Source: Epiperipatus broadwayi (taxonomy: Eukaryota; Onychophora; Udeonychophora; Euonychophora; Peripatidae). From it: a DNA stretch of 64,000 nucleotides. The stretch covers positions 1,230,501 to 1,294,500 of the forward strand of contig JAQFVV010006452.1 of assembly GCA_028023455.1 (NCBI GenBank), in the 5' to 3' direction. A program made the translations under genes and the position numbers. Shown in pieces: positions 22,773-32,967 of the stretch (position 1 is the stretch's first letter; each line of letters opens with the position of its first letter). The notes beneath the pieces are model-generated. The model was not told the origin of the DNA, made no database searches, and worked only from the letters and a program-made list of their open reading frames with translations.

Positions 22773-23423
22773 TGTGTCATATCTGATCTCACCTTCAGAA
22801 ATGGTCTAACCCAGATTCCTTCCTTATCTGATCAGATTGAGCATTATTTGCTGCTGGCCAATAGGCTGATGTATAGACAAACACATAGCCAATGATAAGT
22901 AGAGGCCAATAAGCAAGTATGATCCTAAATCTGAGTCTTCCAGTAAGCTAGGGAATCTGCCATTAAACAGCCAGCCTTTCTGGACACAAGACAGATAGAT
23001 AGATAGATAGTGAGACAGCAGAGAGCATTAACATCAGTCTACCTAAATTACTGAATGTGCTCTCCAGTGAAACCTCTGCCACCAGGAAGGGTGTCTTCAC
23101 TAGCCGCAATCATGACATCTCAGAAGTGATGCAAGTCCACCTAGTACTGGAAACTGCTACATCTGCAGTCAACTCGAGGTGAGGTATCCAGTTCAGCTAA
23201 AAGAGTCTTCCTTGAACTCACAAGGCAGGTAAATCATATAGCTGGAAGTTAATTCCATCACTGAATATGACTATCTCATCATTAATTGTATAAGCTATAT
23301 GTATTTTATTGACTAACTAACATGTGTATATATTTTCATGATTACTAAATTGTACAGAGTAGTTTTGTCATCATTTGTCCACTGGTTTTGGAAATGAACC
23401 TGCAAATCAAGCCAAACACAACA
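22773..23423 (+). repeat. 3' LTR of Ty3/gypsy element
   Basis: Starts TGTGTCATATCTGA and ends CAAGCCAAACACAACA. It is longer than the 5' LTR by an insertion containing 'cacctagtactggaaactgctacat' type sequence (about 23132-23185). Confidence 0.85.
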
Positions 23424-23781
23424 GATTTTCTAAATATATTACATTTATTATTTTTAATGATTGCAACATATAGTTTTCTTAATTACTTGTAAACATGCTT
23501 TTCCTACTTTCTCTTGGAACATGAGCATCTGGAGTTATTCCTGTTATGGATGTGATTTTATTTGCTTATTTATATCTGGTGTGTTGAAAGCTTTTACTCT
23601 GAACATAGAATTACCTCTTGATGACCCTGTATATACAGATCTTTTCTTATTTTTTTGGTAGATTGCTAAGACCCTTTTCTTTGAATGTAGTATTGACTTC
23701 TGGTATTCCTGTATATACAGATCTATGCTTAGATATATAAAAAGGATCTAAATGCTACATCTTAAAAAAGCACTAACTGCT

Positions 23782-23875
23782 CTGTGTGGTTAAGCACAGC
23801 GGCAGGATGTTGGACTTTGGAGCATAAGGTGTCAGACTCTTTTCAGTTCCACACTTGATCTTTTTATGAACTTCC
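23782..23875 (+). mobile_element. tRNA-like SINE fragment
   Basis: A tRNA-like segment has an A-box-like 'tgtggttaagcac', a candidate anticodon stretch 'gactttggagcataag', and a B-box-like 'cagttccacac'. The block 'ttctgga(g)cataag' is shared with 52553-52645, which suggests one SINE family. Confidence 0.45.
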
Positions 23876-24056
23876 AAGAAATATAGACCTTTAATTATTT
23901 ATTTCATTTAAAATATTTGAATAAAAGCCAGATAAATTAATTATTATTTTTAAAAAAAAATAAAGAATAATTAAAAAATGTTAATGATTTATAATCTGTA
24001 ATGAGTACTTTTATTTTCCTTTATTCAAATACTGCAAGAAAAAGAGAGATTCCATT

Positions 24057-24168
24057 TTTTTTTTTTCTATATGTCACAGCATCGGCCGGGAAGTGAACCC
24101 GCAACAACTGTCTGCAAGCAACTGTTTGCAAGGTAGCTGTGCTGACCTTTTGGCTACCAATGCTCGAA
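24057..24168 (-). mobile_element. tRNA-derived mini-SINE with expanded variable arm, copy c
   Basis: On the minus strand: GCATTGGTAGCC start, anticodon region CCTTGCAAAC (GCA), about 20 extra bases 'gttgcttgcagacagttgt' before the T-arm, B-box GGTTCACTTCC, then 'gctgtgacatat' and a poly(A) tail. Same class as the copies at 48.7 and 56.2 kb. Confidence 0.65.
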
Positions 24169-26744
24169 AGAAACAATCTGAAAAAATATAGATCATCAAT
24201 TCTCTTTAATCCTTTTTGAATTTTAGTGCTTTTCAAAATATTTTTATTCAATTACAGATAGATTTGACTATCTATCAATCCTCTTTAAAGCTGCTATTTT
24301 AAAACTCTTATTTATATCATAATTAATTTTAAAAACCACACTATTATGTAAATAAGGTTTAAAATTTTAGAGAAGCTGTCCTAGAGTTTGCAGGATTCAG
24401 GGAAACCAATATTATTGAAAACATCTAATTTGAAACACTTAATCATCCATATTGTGCGCACAATAGCTTGAATGGCTGATTAAATGTATTACAATTAGAA
24501 ACAGCGCTAAAATAAATGTTTATCTAATTTGAAACAGTAAATCTTACTTTTTTTCTTCATATACCATTTTGGCTTCATAGAAATTTACTGTACTAAAATT
24601 ATAATTTTAATGCTAGAAGTAATAGTAAGCTGATAATTAGATATTAAGAAAATAAACATTTGTTATATTTATCATCTCAAAACTTACTGTGAAGAAAAAA
24701 CATTTCAATTTCCTTATCTTTTGCTCTGAAAAAGGATTAATTCTATTAATGATTTTGCAGAAAATAAAATATTATTACAAAATTAATTATATTTCTCCGT
24801 GTGGTTTAGTGAAAATGATAACCAGTAAATTCTGGAATTCAAATCCATGGATTTTTGACTCAGATCTATCATTTGGATACTCAAACTTATGAACTCTTTA
24901 TTTTTTATTAATTATATTTTTGTGATTTAAAGTTTTTACATCGTAAATAGTTATGTCAAATTTTTTTTTTTTTTTAATATTTACAAAAACAAACAAAAAT
25001 AGCTTTTGTTTTATATATAAATACATAACAGATAGTAAAATAAGAAAGTGTGCATGGGTGATGTGGAGAAGAGAAGCTAAAGATCAGGAAGATGGATTGA
25101 ACTTTAAGAGATCTTCAGCCTGCAGTAGATTGATAATGTTTTTTGATGATGATGATGATGATTAATAGATGGTATTTTATGTTCATATTTTAATATAAAA
25201 TTTGATAATGGAATTAGTAAAATGTGAAACAATTATAAACCATAACAATTTGTACTACATACAAAATTTATTTGTCAATATTTTTAAAAAACTATTATTT
25301 TTTTACAATTCTGTCAATTTAATTTCTATTATAATTTTTTTAAGATGTATTTTTAAAATATATTCTATATTTGATACTCTGATTATAATGCTTAATTCAT
25401 TTAATTTTATAAAATATGGGATCCTGTGAATATTATTTTCCACCTTATCTTTTATAAGTTTTCTGTCTCTAAGTACATACATAATTGAATTCCTCTTTAA
25501 ACTTTTCTGAGGTTGACTTAAATATATGAAATTGTTATGCTTAGACGCTTCCTCACTTGAATGTCACTTGACCTCCTGAGCAACTGACCATATCACTAAT
25601 AAATTATGAATTATATAAAAAAAAGTTCCCAGTAACAAATGCAATTCTTGGTATGATCTGATGGTAGAAGTATATTATGTGGCATATAATAGTTAATGCT
25701 AATATTTATAATAGTCTACCTTAGTTAAATGTTGCAATCGTTGTTTTTAAGCCAAATGATTAAAAATAAAAACATTTTACATCTGTTAAGATTTATTTTT
25801 TTCCTCTTAAACATATTATTGAAAAAATCATTTCTCACAATATCTTTAACAATTGTTGTGAAAAATAACCCTTTAACGACCGAACCATTTGAATCAAATA
25901 TATATATTTCATTATTTATTTACTACTATTTATACTTCATTATTTATTTTGTATATATTATTAAGAAATTTTATAATACATTTTATTATATTTCTGAACT
26001 CATTTAAAGATTGATTTTTATACCGTCATTTTTGTTTTCTGTGTTTTGATAAATTTAAAGAGTTACTTCACTTAATATTAAAAAACACCTGGAATTTCCC
26101 AACAATATTCACCTTTTAAATAGAAACACGAACATTCCCATAATTCATTTAGTTTCATTATTCGCGAGATAATTTTTTTTCTTTTACAGCTATTTAAGAA
26201 AAATATAATTATATAATGTTTCAAATTAAAAATATATATTAAATATTTTAATCCACTTTTATTATTTGCAAATATATGCACATCTACAGTTAACAAACAA
26301 CTTCATTAAATGTATTTTTTTGCTAAAAACAGTTATTATCTTTCTGATACAATTTTGTATTCTGATGAATAAAAATTTCGAATACATTTTCGGAGAAACT
26401 TAATGATGTAAAGAATTCACTAAAATCTATGAAATAGCTTTTAAATTGAGATTCTGGAATAAACTATGTGACAACCATTGGCAGAACGATCATTCAATTT
26501 TACTTCTGCCTTGATTAATTACTCAAACAATCCTTGGACTTGACACATACGCGTGCATACTACTGAGATAAATGAACCAAACAATATTTGATTTTCTCTA
26601 CTGCAAAATTTATAAGAAGTATGCCAGAAGTAGATCAATTACATATCAATGCATCCTCACCCCAGAAAAATCTCTCAGAACTATAATAGTAGACAACAGT
26701 ATTACAACCAGTGTTTCCTAAAGATTTGGGATGGTGTTTTAGTT
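24169..26744. other. AT-rich DNA without recognisable gene
   Basis: No gene. A tRNA-like stretch at 24798-24870 and a (GAT)n tract at 25145-25162 are the only local features. Short open frames are AT-rich and without motif. Confidence 0.4.
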
Positions 26745-27170
26745 GTATTTATATGTTGGACTATTTCCATCATCTAATATGAGTATTGAATGTCTTTAGA
26801 AAAAATTAACTTTATTTAAATATTCCAAATACATTCAACTGTTAGTAATAGTACACAGATTAGTATATGTACAAGGTTTTGAGAGGTATTATTCTCCCCT
26901 CTTAAAATGCTGTGCATATACTAAAGTGTGTGCTATTACTAACAGTTGAATGTATTTGGAATGAGCATGTGTGGAATGAGCATGGTCAAGCCAACAACAC
27001 CTGAAGAAGAGGAGAGAATCATAACTCTTGAAACATTGTGCATATTCTAACCATGTGCTATTACTAACAGTTAAATGTATTTCGAATATTTAAAGTTAAA
27101 TTTTTCTAAAGACATCAATACTCATATTAGCTGGTGGAAATAGTCTTACATATAAATACAACTATTACAA
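26745..27170. mobile_element. foldback element with hammerhead-like segment
   Basis: Inverted arms (about 26745-26905 and 27000-27170) share 'ctattactaacagtt(g/a)aatgtattt' and 'tttagaaaaa'. A third partial copy lies between them. The arms correspond to the body of the tRNA-headed SINE at 27680-27960. The right arm holds CTGAAGA, AGAG, a loop, CTCTT and GAAAC (27001-27035), hammerhead-like but with imperfect stems. Confidence 0.6.
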
Positions 27171-27679
27171 TTAATGATATGATGTTTTAAAGAAATGTAT
27201 TGATCTGGCCATAGTTATCAAATATTATTATAGACATTATTTTCTTAATCATTTGATTGCAGTATAAATACTAAATATCACTCAGTTTTGTATTAATAGT
27301 AGTAAACTATGTGATAAAAGAATGCAATGTGGCTATTCCTTGTCTGAAGTAATCCATAATAACATGTTAGTTACTATTAATTTATATACCCTGAAATCTG
27401 TACCATTTGAAATCTTTATTCTATTTTCAAAAAAATCTTATTTTGATATCCTCATTATTTTAATGTAAATATTCTGTTAATTTTCACTTACCTTAAATAG
27501 AAATGCATTTTATTTCAATAGTATTTCTTTTTGTTATAACATGGCTAGCCAATCACATGACTATGACAAATAATCCCATGATTGGAAGACCCTAATTAAC
27601 CTTGCCTTCAAGAAAAAAGTGGAGAAATCAGGAGGACCCTTATAGATAAGTGAATGAAATTTCTGCTGACTGTTGCTTT

Positions 27680-27960
27680 TGACAGAATAGCCAAGTTGGT
27701 TAGAGTGTTACCTTAGCGTTCAATACTCAATCTAAAGCTCCAAGTTTGATTCTCATGCTAATACTGTCACTGGTCAGGCCAGCAACATCTGAAGAAGAGA
27801 GAAGAATAATACCACAACATCTTAAATACTAATGTGTGTGCTATTCTTAACAGTTGAATGTATTTAGAAAGTCTAAATAAGATTTAAATTTTTTTAAAGG
27901 CATTCAGTTTATAATATTAGATGATGGAAATAATCTAACAAACAATTAAATCTAAAAGAC
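27680..27960 (+). mobile_element. tRNA-headed SINE
   Basis: The tRNA-like head (27686-27770) has a good A-box TAGCCAAGTTGG and a B-box-like AGTTTGATTCT. The body continues 'aggccagcaacatctgaag' and ends near 'agatgatggaaataatct'. The body is shared with the foldback element at 26.75-27.17 kb, which links the two. Confidence 0.65.
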
Positions 27961-28483
27961 CATCATCACAAATTCTAAGTCATTATTTCATTTCTGTCTA
28001 TTACATTTTAATAGAAAATTCTCAACATTTTATGTGCCACACCCATTACATCACATAACAATTTTAAATATGTTGTTTATTTTAGTTGTGATTTTTTTAA
28101 ATTTTAAGACTTTTTGCTCTAGCCTTAAATAATAATTTGCTTTCATTACTGTTATTAAAAATTTCTTCAACTTCAATAGCAGGGATTAGTATGGGTTTTC
28201 ACTTTCTCATCTTCTGGATGATGGAAATGATGTGATTCTTGGTAGCTAGTTGCCATTAAGGTCAGGGGTTACTTAGTAAACTATGAGAGAAGTTATGAAT
28301 GGTGAAATATATGCATATACAATTCAAGGTTTTTCTGTTCACTCGTAAATCTAGTTCTGCATTGTAAATCATAGTTTGAATCTTGTATATCACTACATAT
28401 AACATGTAAATTCAAAGATTAATATTATGTTAATAAATCATATTGATCTTATAATGAATAATACTTTATAGGGTAATTTTTAT

Positions 28484-28690
28484 TACCCCACTTCCATGCA
28501 AAGCAGGTAATGTTTTCTAACCATTTTTAACACCTTGTGAAGGGATGTAATTGTAAACACATGATTAAAGACATGTGAAAAAAATCTATGATTCCCAAGA
28601 TGCTCATACATTTGTATTTACATCACTTCACAAGGTATTAAAAGTGGATAGAAAACATTCCCTACTTTTCATGAGTGAAAATTACATTAC
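28484..28690. mobile_element. palindromic MITE-like element
   Basis: Left 'taatgttttctaaccatttt' and 'caccttgtgaagggatgtaa' are mirrored by right 'ttacatcacttcacaaggta' and 'ggatagaaaacattccctac', giving arms of about 70-80 bp. Related pieces flank the GATA array at 51.6 and 52.3 kb. Confidence 0.65.
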
Positions 28691-28825
28691 AGAAATATTT
28701 ATTATTGAATAATTATTAAAATACTTTCAATAAGTGATTTGTATTAAAGTTGTGAGGATTGCACAATTGACAACTATCAATTAAACTGTAGTAATTTGCT
28801 ATCTATATGTATAGTAAATAATAAT

Positions 28826-29594
28826 AAAGATATATGTATATTGGTAATTATTTATCTTTTCTGCATGTGTGTGGCCATGTGTCATAGTGTGGATAGTGAA
28901 ATCGCTTGAAAGTCTGAGTTCAAATCCTGTATATTTACAATTAGGCTCCAGGCTTGATATATGTATATTGGTAATTATTTATCTTTTCTGCATGTGTGTG
29001 GTCATTTGTATCAATAGTATGAGATAGTGTGGATAGTGAAATGACTTGTTCAAATCCTGTATATTTACAATTAGGCTACACGTTTAAGAGTCTCTGGTAT
29101 TTCAAATCTTACATATTAAACCTGCCTTCTGCCCATCCCTTTATGTATTTAAACGGATACTATCATCCTATACATGAGGCATCAGAGTGACTTCTGGTCA
29201 ACATGGGTATGACAACAATATTGGCATCAGCATGGGATTTGGGAATTCTATCATCATATTTTCAATGGTATGGATGGCTGAAAAGTTGAAGGTTGGAGTA
29301 GTGTAAGGATTTGCTATCTTAATATAAACTGAGCATTGATTATATATATATATATATATATGGGTAGATGGCAATCTGGACCAAATGAGGAATGCAGTTT
29401 ACCACGAAATACATATATTGGTGATTATTTATCTTTTCTGCATGTGTGTGGTCGTGGGTATCTACTGTAGTATGAGACAGTGTGGATAGTGAAGTGGCTT
29501 GAAAATCTGAGATCAAATCCCGTATATTTACAATTAGGCTCCAGGTTTAAGAGTCCCTTGTATTTCAAATCTTATTTATTATAAATATCTTTTT
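28826..29594 (+). mobile_element. HHR repeat family 1, head-to-tail multimer (copy 3)
   Basis: Two partial units each begin within the 3' half of the hammerhead (gatatatgtata then TTGGT) at 28841 and 28968. A full head-hammerhead-tail unit follows, ending near 29594. Equivalent TTGGT positions are 127 bp (28841 to 28968) and 450 bp (28968 to 29418) apart. Tails share 'gtatatttacaattaggct' and 'gtatttcaaatctta'. The tail-to-head junction lies near 29106. Confidence 0.75.
29380..29422 (+). ncRNA. hammerhead relic, family 1
   Basis: Stem I ACCAA/TTGGT (29380-29384, 29418-29422), GAAA (29406-29409) and stem III are kept. The CTGATGA box has decayed to ATGAGGA-like sequence and stem II is largely lost. 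Probably inactive. Confidence 0.55.
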
Positions 29595-30505
29595 ATTTAC
29601 TAAATTTAATACTTTTTTCGCTTTATTCTAGACAAAAAAAAATGGAAGGGAAATGATTAGTGTTTTAATGAGTTTACTTTTATAATAAAGAGTAGTTAAT
29701 GATTGGCAATTATAATAAAGGTATGATTAAAACTGAAGAGTAGATATTTTAGTTTTAAAAAAAAGATAATTAAAAAATGAAAAAAATAATAATAATATTT
29801 TCTCCATTTTAGTTAGGGCGAAGATATTTAATGTAGAATTTTCATTTGTTTTATGCTATTATAAATGCCTTGACAATGAGTATATAAAAATCACTAAATC
29901 GTTAGTAAATTAAGGTATATTTATATTAACTCAATGCTATAAAACAATCATTGAAAAGATAAATATGGATTAATAAGCAATATGAAGATAATCTTAAGTA
30001 ACATATTTATGACTTTTCTTAATAGCAAAGAAAACCGTATCATCGAAAAAATAATGGTGGTCATAATTATATATAAAGTACTTTATATCCTATATTTAAT
30101 CTTCATAATTTATTTTCAAATTCTCTTACAAATAATACAAACAGCATACATAACAAAAGACAGCTCTACTTGATATTATCCCACTTATTTCATTCCCTCT
30201 TCATAATCCCTCAACTATAATAGTATATACAATGATATTTCTTATTTAGTTTCGTCAGTAATTGTAACAAACTTTTTCCAATATTATAAATCATGAAGTT
30301 TTAAAAAAATTAAAATGATTTTGTGTCTAGCTTATAATTCATCTTTATAGTTTGAATTGTAAATTTATAATAATCAATTTTTTATTATTCCTAACTCCAG
30401 TAATTTTTTCTAATATTTTATGGTTGTTCAGCCAAGCCAAAATTTATTTGCAATAACGTATGAGAAGGGTTTGTATATAATTCCAGATTACTACTATATT
30501 TTTTT
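29595..30505. other. AT-rich DNA without recognisable gene
   Basis: No feature supported. Confidence 0.4.
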
Positions 30506-30960
30506 TTTACAGTACAGACTTTTTTCATATGAGCACTTATATATATATTATATATGGGGTTTGAACTCCGACTTTTGCATGACTCTCAACCATCTATGCT
30601 ATCTCATACCACTGATACACTTTATCACACACATGTCAAAAAGGTAAATAATCACCAATATTCGTATTTCATGCTAAACCAGCACTCATCAGTTGGTCCA
30701 GATTACATCTCCACACTTATATACAATCAAATCTCAGCTTATATTAAGATAGTCAATCTTCATACTTTAATGGACAGGTTTCAAACCACTCCACCCCATA
30801 ACTCTTCAGCCATCCATTTCAGTGAAAATCTGATGATAGAATGCTCAAAATCCACCTTAGTGCCAGCCTTCTCATCCTACCCATGTTAACCACAAGTCAA
30901 TCTGACCCCTCATATACAGGACATAATCCATTTACATAAATATACGATGGATGGGAAGAC
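30506..30960 (-). mobile_element. HHR repeat family 1, copy 4 (minus, downstream unit of a dimer)
   Basis: On the minus strand the head starts near 30957 (cttcccatccatcg). It runs through 'tccattaaagtatgaag', an intact hammerhead (30654-30697), and a tail with GAGTTCAAACCCC. It lies directly downstream of copy 5 on the same strand. The two hammerheads are 493 bp apart, so this is a head-to-tail dimer. The open frame 30554-30889 on the plus strand is incidental. Confidence 0.75.
30654..30697 (-). ncRNA. hammerhead ribozyme, family 1 (all core residues intact)
   Basis: Minus strand, in order. Stem I ACCAA. CTGATGA at 30686-30692. Stem II GTGCT-GGTTT-AGCAT, five pairs with G-U at the base. GAAA at 30667-30670. 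Stem III AT-ACGA-AT, two pairs. Then A as the cleavage-site nucleotide (AUA, allowed by the NUH rule) and TTGGT closing stem I with five pairs. This fits a type I hammerhead with very short stem III. Such forms are known from Penelope-like elements and retrozymes and often act as dimers. Cleavage is predicted before UUGGU. Confidence 0.85.
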
Positions 30961-30999
30961 CTTAAAGCACTTTATTTTGAAATATGATTTTTATTCTAC

Positions 31000-31350
31000 A
31001 GTAGAGGCTTTTTTCATACCTGCACTTATATATGTAATATATATATTTGGGGTTTGAACTCAGACTTTCACATGATGCTCAACCATCCATGTTATCTCAT
31101 ACCACTGATACACTTGATCACATACATATAGAAAAGATAAATAATCACCAATATTCGTATTTCATGCTAAACCAGCACTCATCAGTTGGTCATCTCCACA
31201 CCTATATACAATCAAAGCTCAGCTTATATTAAGATAGCAAATCTTCATATTTTAATGGATGACATGTGTGTGATCAAGTGTATTAGTGATATGAAATAGC
31301 ATGGATAGTTGAGGATTATGTGAAAGTCTAAGTTCAAACCCCATATATAA
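31000..31350 (-). mobile_element. HHR repeat family 1, copy 5 (minus, with inverted extra tail)
   Basis: The minus-strand unit has an intact hammerhead and the usual tail on its 3' side (31030-31140). Its 5' side stops after 'tccattaaaatatgaag' at about 31258. There it joins a second tail in plus orientation (31258-31350: 'gacatgtgtgtgatcaagtg' to 'gttcaaaccccatatata'). The two tails form an inverted repeat around the ribozyme. Confidence 0.7.
31147..31190 (-). ncRNA. hammerhead ribozyme, family 1 (all core residues intact)
   Basis: Identical over its 44 bases to the copy at 30654-30697: stem I ACCAA/TTGGT, CTGATGA, five-pair stem II, GAAA, short stem III and AUA cleavage site. The flanking unit differs more, and about 15 bases just 5' of stem I are missing compared with the other copy. 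Confidence 0.85.
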
Positions 31351-31417
31351 TGATAATTATTGTAAAATTTCAGTAATTAAGGAACACTCAATAATAATAT
31401 TAACCAAATCCTTAACT

Positions 31418-31445
31418 ATGACTTTCATCAGTGAGAAATCCTGCA
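31418..31445 (-). other. fragment of HHR repeat family 2
   Basis: The minus strand has TTCTCACTGATGAAAGTCAT, but the GAAAC side is absent (GTTAAGG instead). Confidence 0.45.
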
Positions 31446-32182
31446 TTTTCATATATAATAAATAAATAGATATATAAGCAAGATAGTTTAAGTTATTAAA
31501 ACCTCAAAACATTGAATTTTGTATTATTAGCTTAAATAGTTTGAAAGCAATAATTATAATTAAAAAAATGGCTACCATGCATGTGTTTCTAAATTCAATG
31601 TTTCTTACTGAGAATAATCAATAGCTACAAATATTTTAGAGATTTTAGTAGCATTGTCATTTGTACCCACTGATTGTCAAATGTTAGCCTTAGATTAAGG
31701 TTGCCAATGCAGATATTGACTAAATAAGCAGGAAGATACATGGGTACTTTGTTTTGTGTTAATCCTTAGAATCACATTTTTTGAGTCATCAACAATAGCT
31801 ATCTCACATAATTAAAGCATTTACATTTTAATGTATTGTTGTGGCACAAACATTATTAGGCTATTATTTAATGCTAACAACTATGAGTAGCTAACTAACC
31901 TCCACAAGACTATATAATTTTAAAACACTATTTCCACTATTTTTTCATCAATCATGCATTTTAACCATATTTTAATGATTTTTTAGCTCATAGTGTAATA
32001 TTTGTCATAATTGCATAATCATTGTTGATGGACCATATCAAGAATAACTTTCAAATGTTGGTAATATGCTATTTACAAAATTTAATATCATCAACAATGA
32101 GCATTGCCAATTGCTCAACAAGCTTTGTGATAAATGCTTAGACAGAGAACGCATTTAAAATATCTCTGTCAGGAACCCCCCC

Positions 32183-32226
32183 AACCTCTGACCATGGTTT
32201 TGTGCTTTGGCACTGCTCAGAGAGGT
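32183..32226 (-). ncRNA. hammerhead-like fold, family 3, left arm
   Basis: Minus strand: ACCTCT pairs with AGAGGT, stem II is GTGC-CAAA-GCAC, and stem III is ACC-AT-GGT followed by C (GUC). Two core changes: CTGAGCA (G8 to C) and AAAA in place of GAAA (G12 to A). Well-formed helices, but predicted inactive. Confidence 0.6.
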
Positions 32227-32291
32227 GCTAGGATAACTTCAGACCCTAGATCTAAAAATACCAACCCAAAGCCAGCATGAAGCTATCCTAG

Positions 32292-32336
32292 AACCTCTCT
32301 GAGGAGTGACAAAGCACAAAACCGTGGTCAGAGGTT
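32292..32336 (+). ncRNA. hammerhead-like fold, family 3, right arm (only G12 changed)
   Basis: Stem I AACCTCT (32292-32298) pairs perfectly with AGAGGTT (32330-32336). CTGAGGA (32299-32305) fits CUGANGA. Stem II is GTG/CAC with a six-base loop, stem III is ACC-GT-GGT, and the cleavage triplet is GUC (32327-32329). The sole core defect is A for G12 at 32318. G12 is the catalytic general base in hammerheads, so activity should be much reduced. Confidence 0.7.
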
Positions 32337-32841
32337 GCGGGGGTGGGTTTCTGACAGAGATATTTTAAATGCTTTCTCTGGCTAAGCATTTATCAAAAGC
32401 AATGCTCATTGTTTATATTTTTACAAGCTTAGGAGAATGGTGTTAGTTTGACTTTTTACTTCGTTTTCATAATTAAATGTTTTATATATATGTAAAAATA
32501 AGGACAATAAATTCAGAATATTTTTAAAGTCGTTAGGATTAAAAATATTTTGTTTTAATTTAATATGCAAAGTTATAAAATTTATTTTCAAAACGCAAAG
32601 TTCTTACAGCATAATCCTAAATATCTTTTTCTCGTGAACTTTAATTTTTCATTAAGACTGATTGCTTCAATAATAAATATATACCTATTCATAAAAATTA
32701 ACATGATTTAAATACATTTTAGATACAGATGGAAATAACTATATGATTTTCAGATATGATAGTTAAATGCAAGTAATAAATAAGCAAGGTTTGACCAAGA
32801 GTATCTGGGTAAACTAACATTTTATAATTGTGATTTAGAAC

Positions 32842-32967
32842 AAAACAGTGCAATGAGTCAAGCGTTGGTGGCCTAGCGGTTAGCGTAGCTGCCTTCCAAG
32901 CAGCCGACCCGGGTTCGCTTCTCGGTCAACGCTTTGACATATTAAAAAAAAAAAAAAACAGTGCAAT
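32842..32967 (+). mobile_element. tRNA-Gly-derived mini-SINE, copy d, with 13-bp target duplication
   Basis: Perfect repeats aaaacagtgcaat at 32842-32854 and 32955-32967 flank it. The tRNA-like core (32866-32936) folds well: acceptor GCGTTGG/TCAACGC, A-box TGGCCTAGCGG, anticodon arm GCTGC-CTTCCAA-GCAGC (TCC, Gly) and T-arm CCGGG/CTCGG. The T-loop TTCGCTT has C where A58 is expected. The core is preceded by GTCAA and followed by TTTGACATATT plus poly(A). The duplication and tail show a retroposon rather than a working tRNA gene. Confidence 0.85.

Larger units (their letters stand above)
17349..23423 (+). mobile_element. Ty3/gypsy LTR retrotransposon (degenerate)
   Basis: Two similar LTRs (17349-17950 and 22773-23423) bracket remnants of gag, protease, RT, RNase H and integrase in that order, which is the Ty3/gypsy order. 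Many stops and frameshifts break every domain. A purine-rich segment ending CCAGGGG precedes the 3' LTR and can be a polypurine tract. No envelope-like reading frame was seen. A 5-bp target duplication is not clear (gatgt against gattt). The LTRs differ by an indel of about 50 bp and scattered substitutions, so the copy is not recent. Confidence 0.9.
32090..32415. mobile_element. foldback element with a hammerhead in each arm (HHR family 3)
   Basis: Inverted arms of about 130-150 bp run from 'caacaatgagcattgc' (left) to its complement (right), through 'ataaatgcttag', 'atatctctgtcag' and 'aacctctgacca'. Each arm has a hammerhead-like fold (32183-32226 minus and 32292-32336 plus). The central ~45 bp are unique. 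Related to the foldback at 49.55-49.86 kb. Confidence 0.75.

Noticed and set aside
30554-30889. 111-codon plus-strand open frame
   Set aside because: It runs antisense through the non-coding ribozyme repeat. Other copies of the repeat do not keep it open.
32866-32936. Functional tRNA-Gly(TCC) gene
   Set aside because: The cloverleaf is good, but A58 is replaced, a poly(A) tail follows, and 13-bp target duplications mark it as a retroposed SINE.
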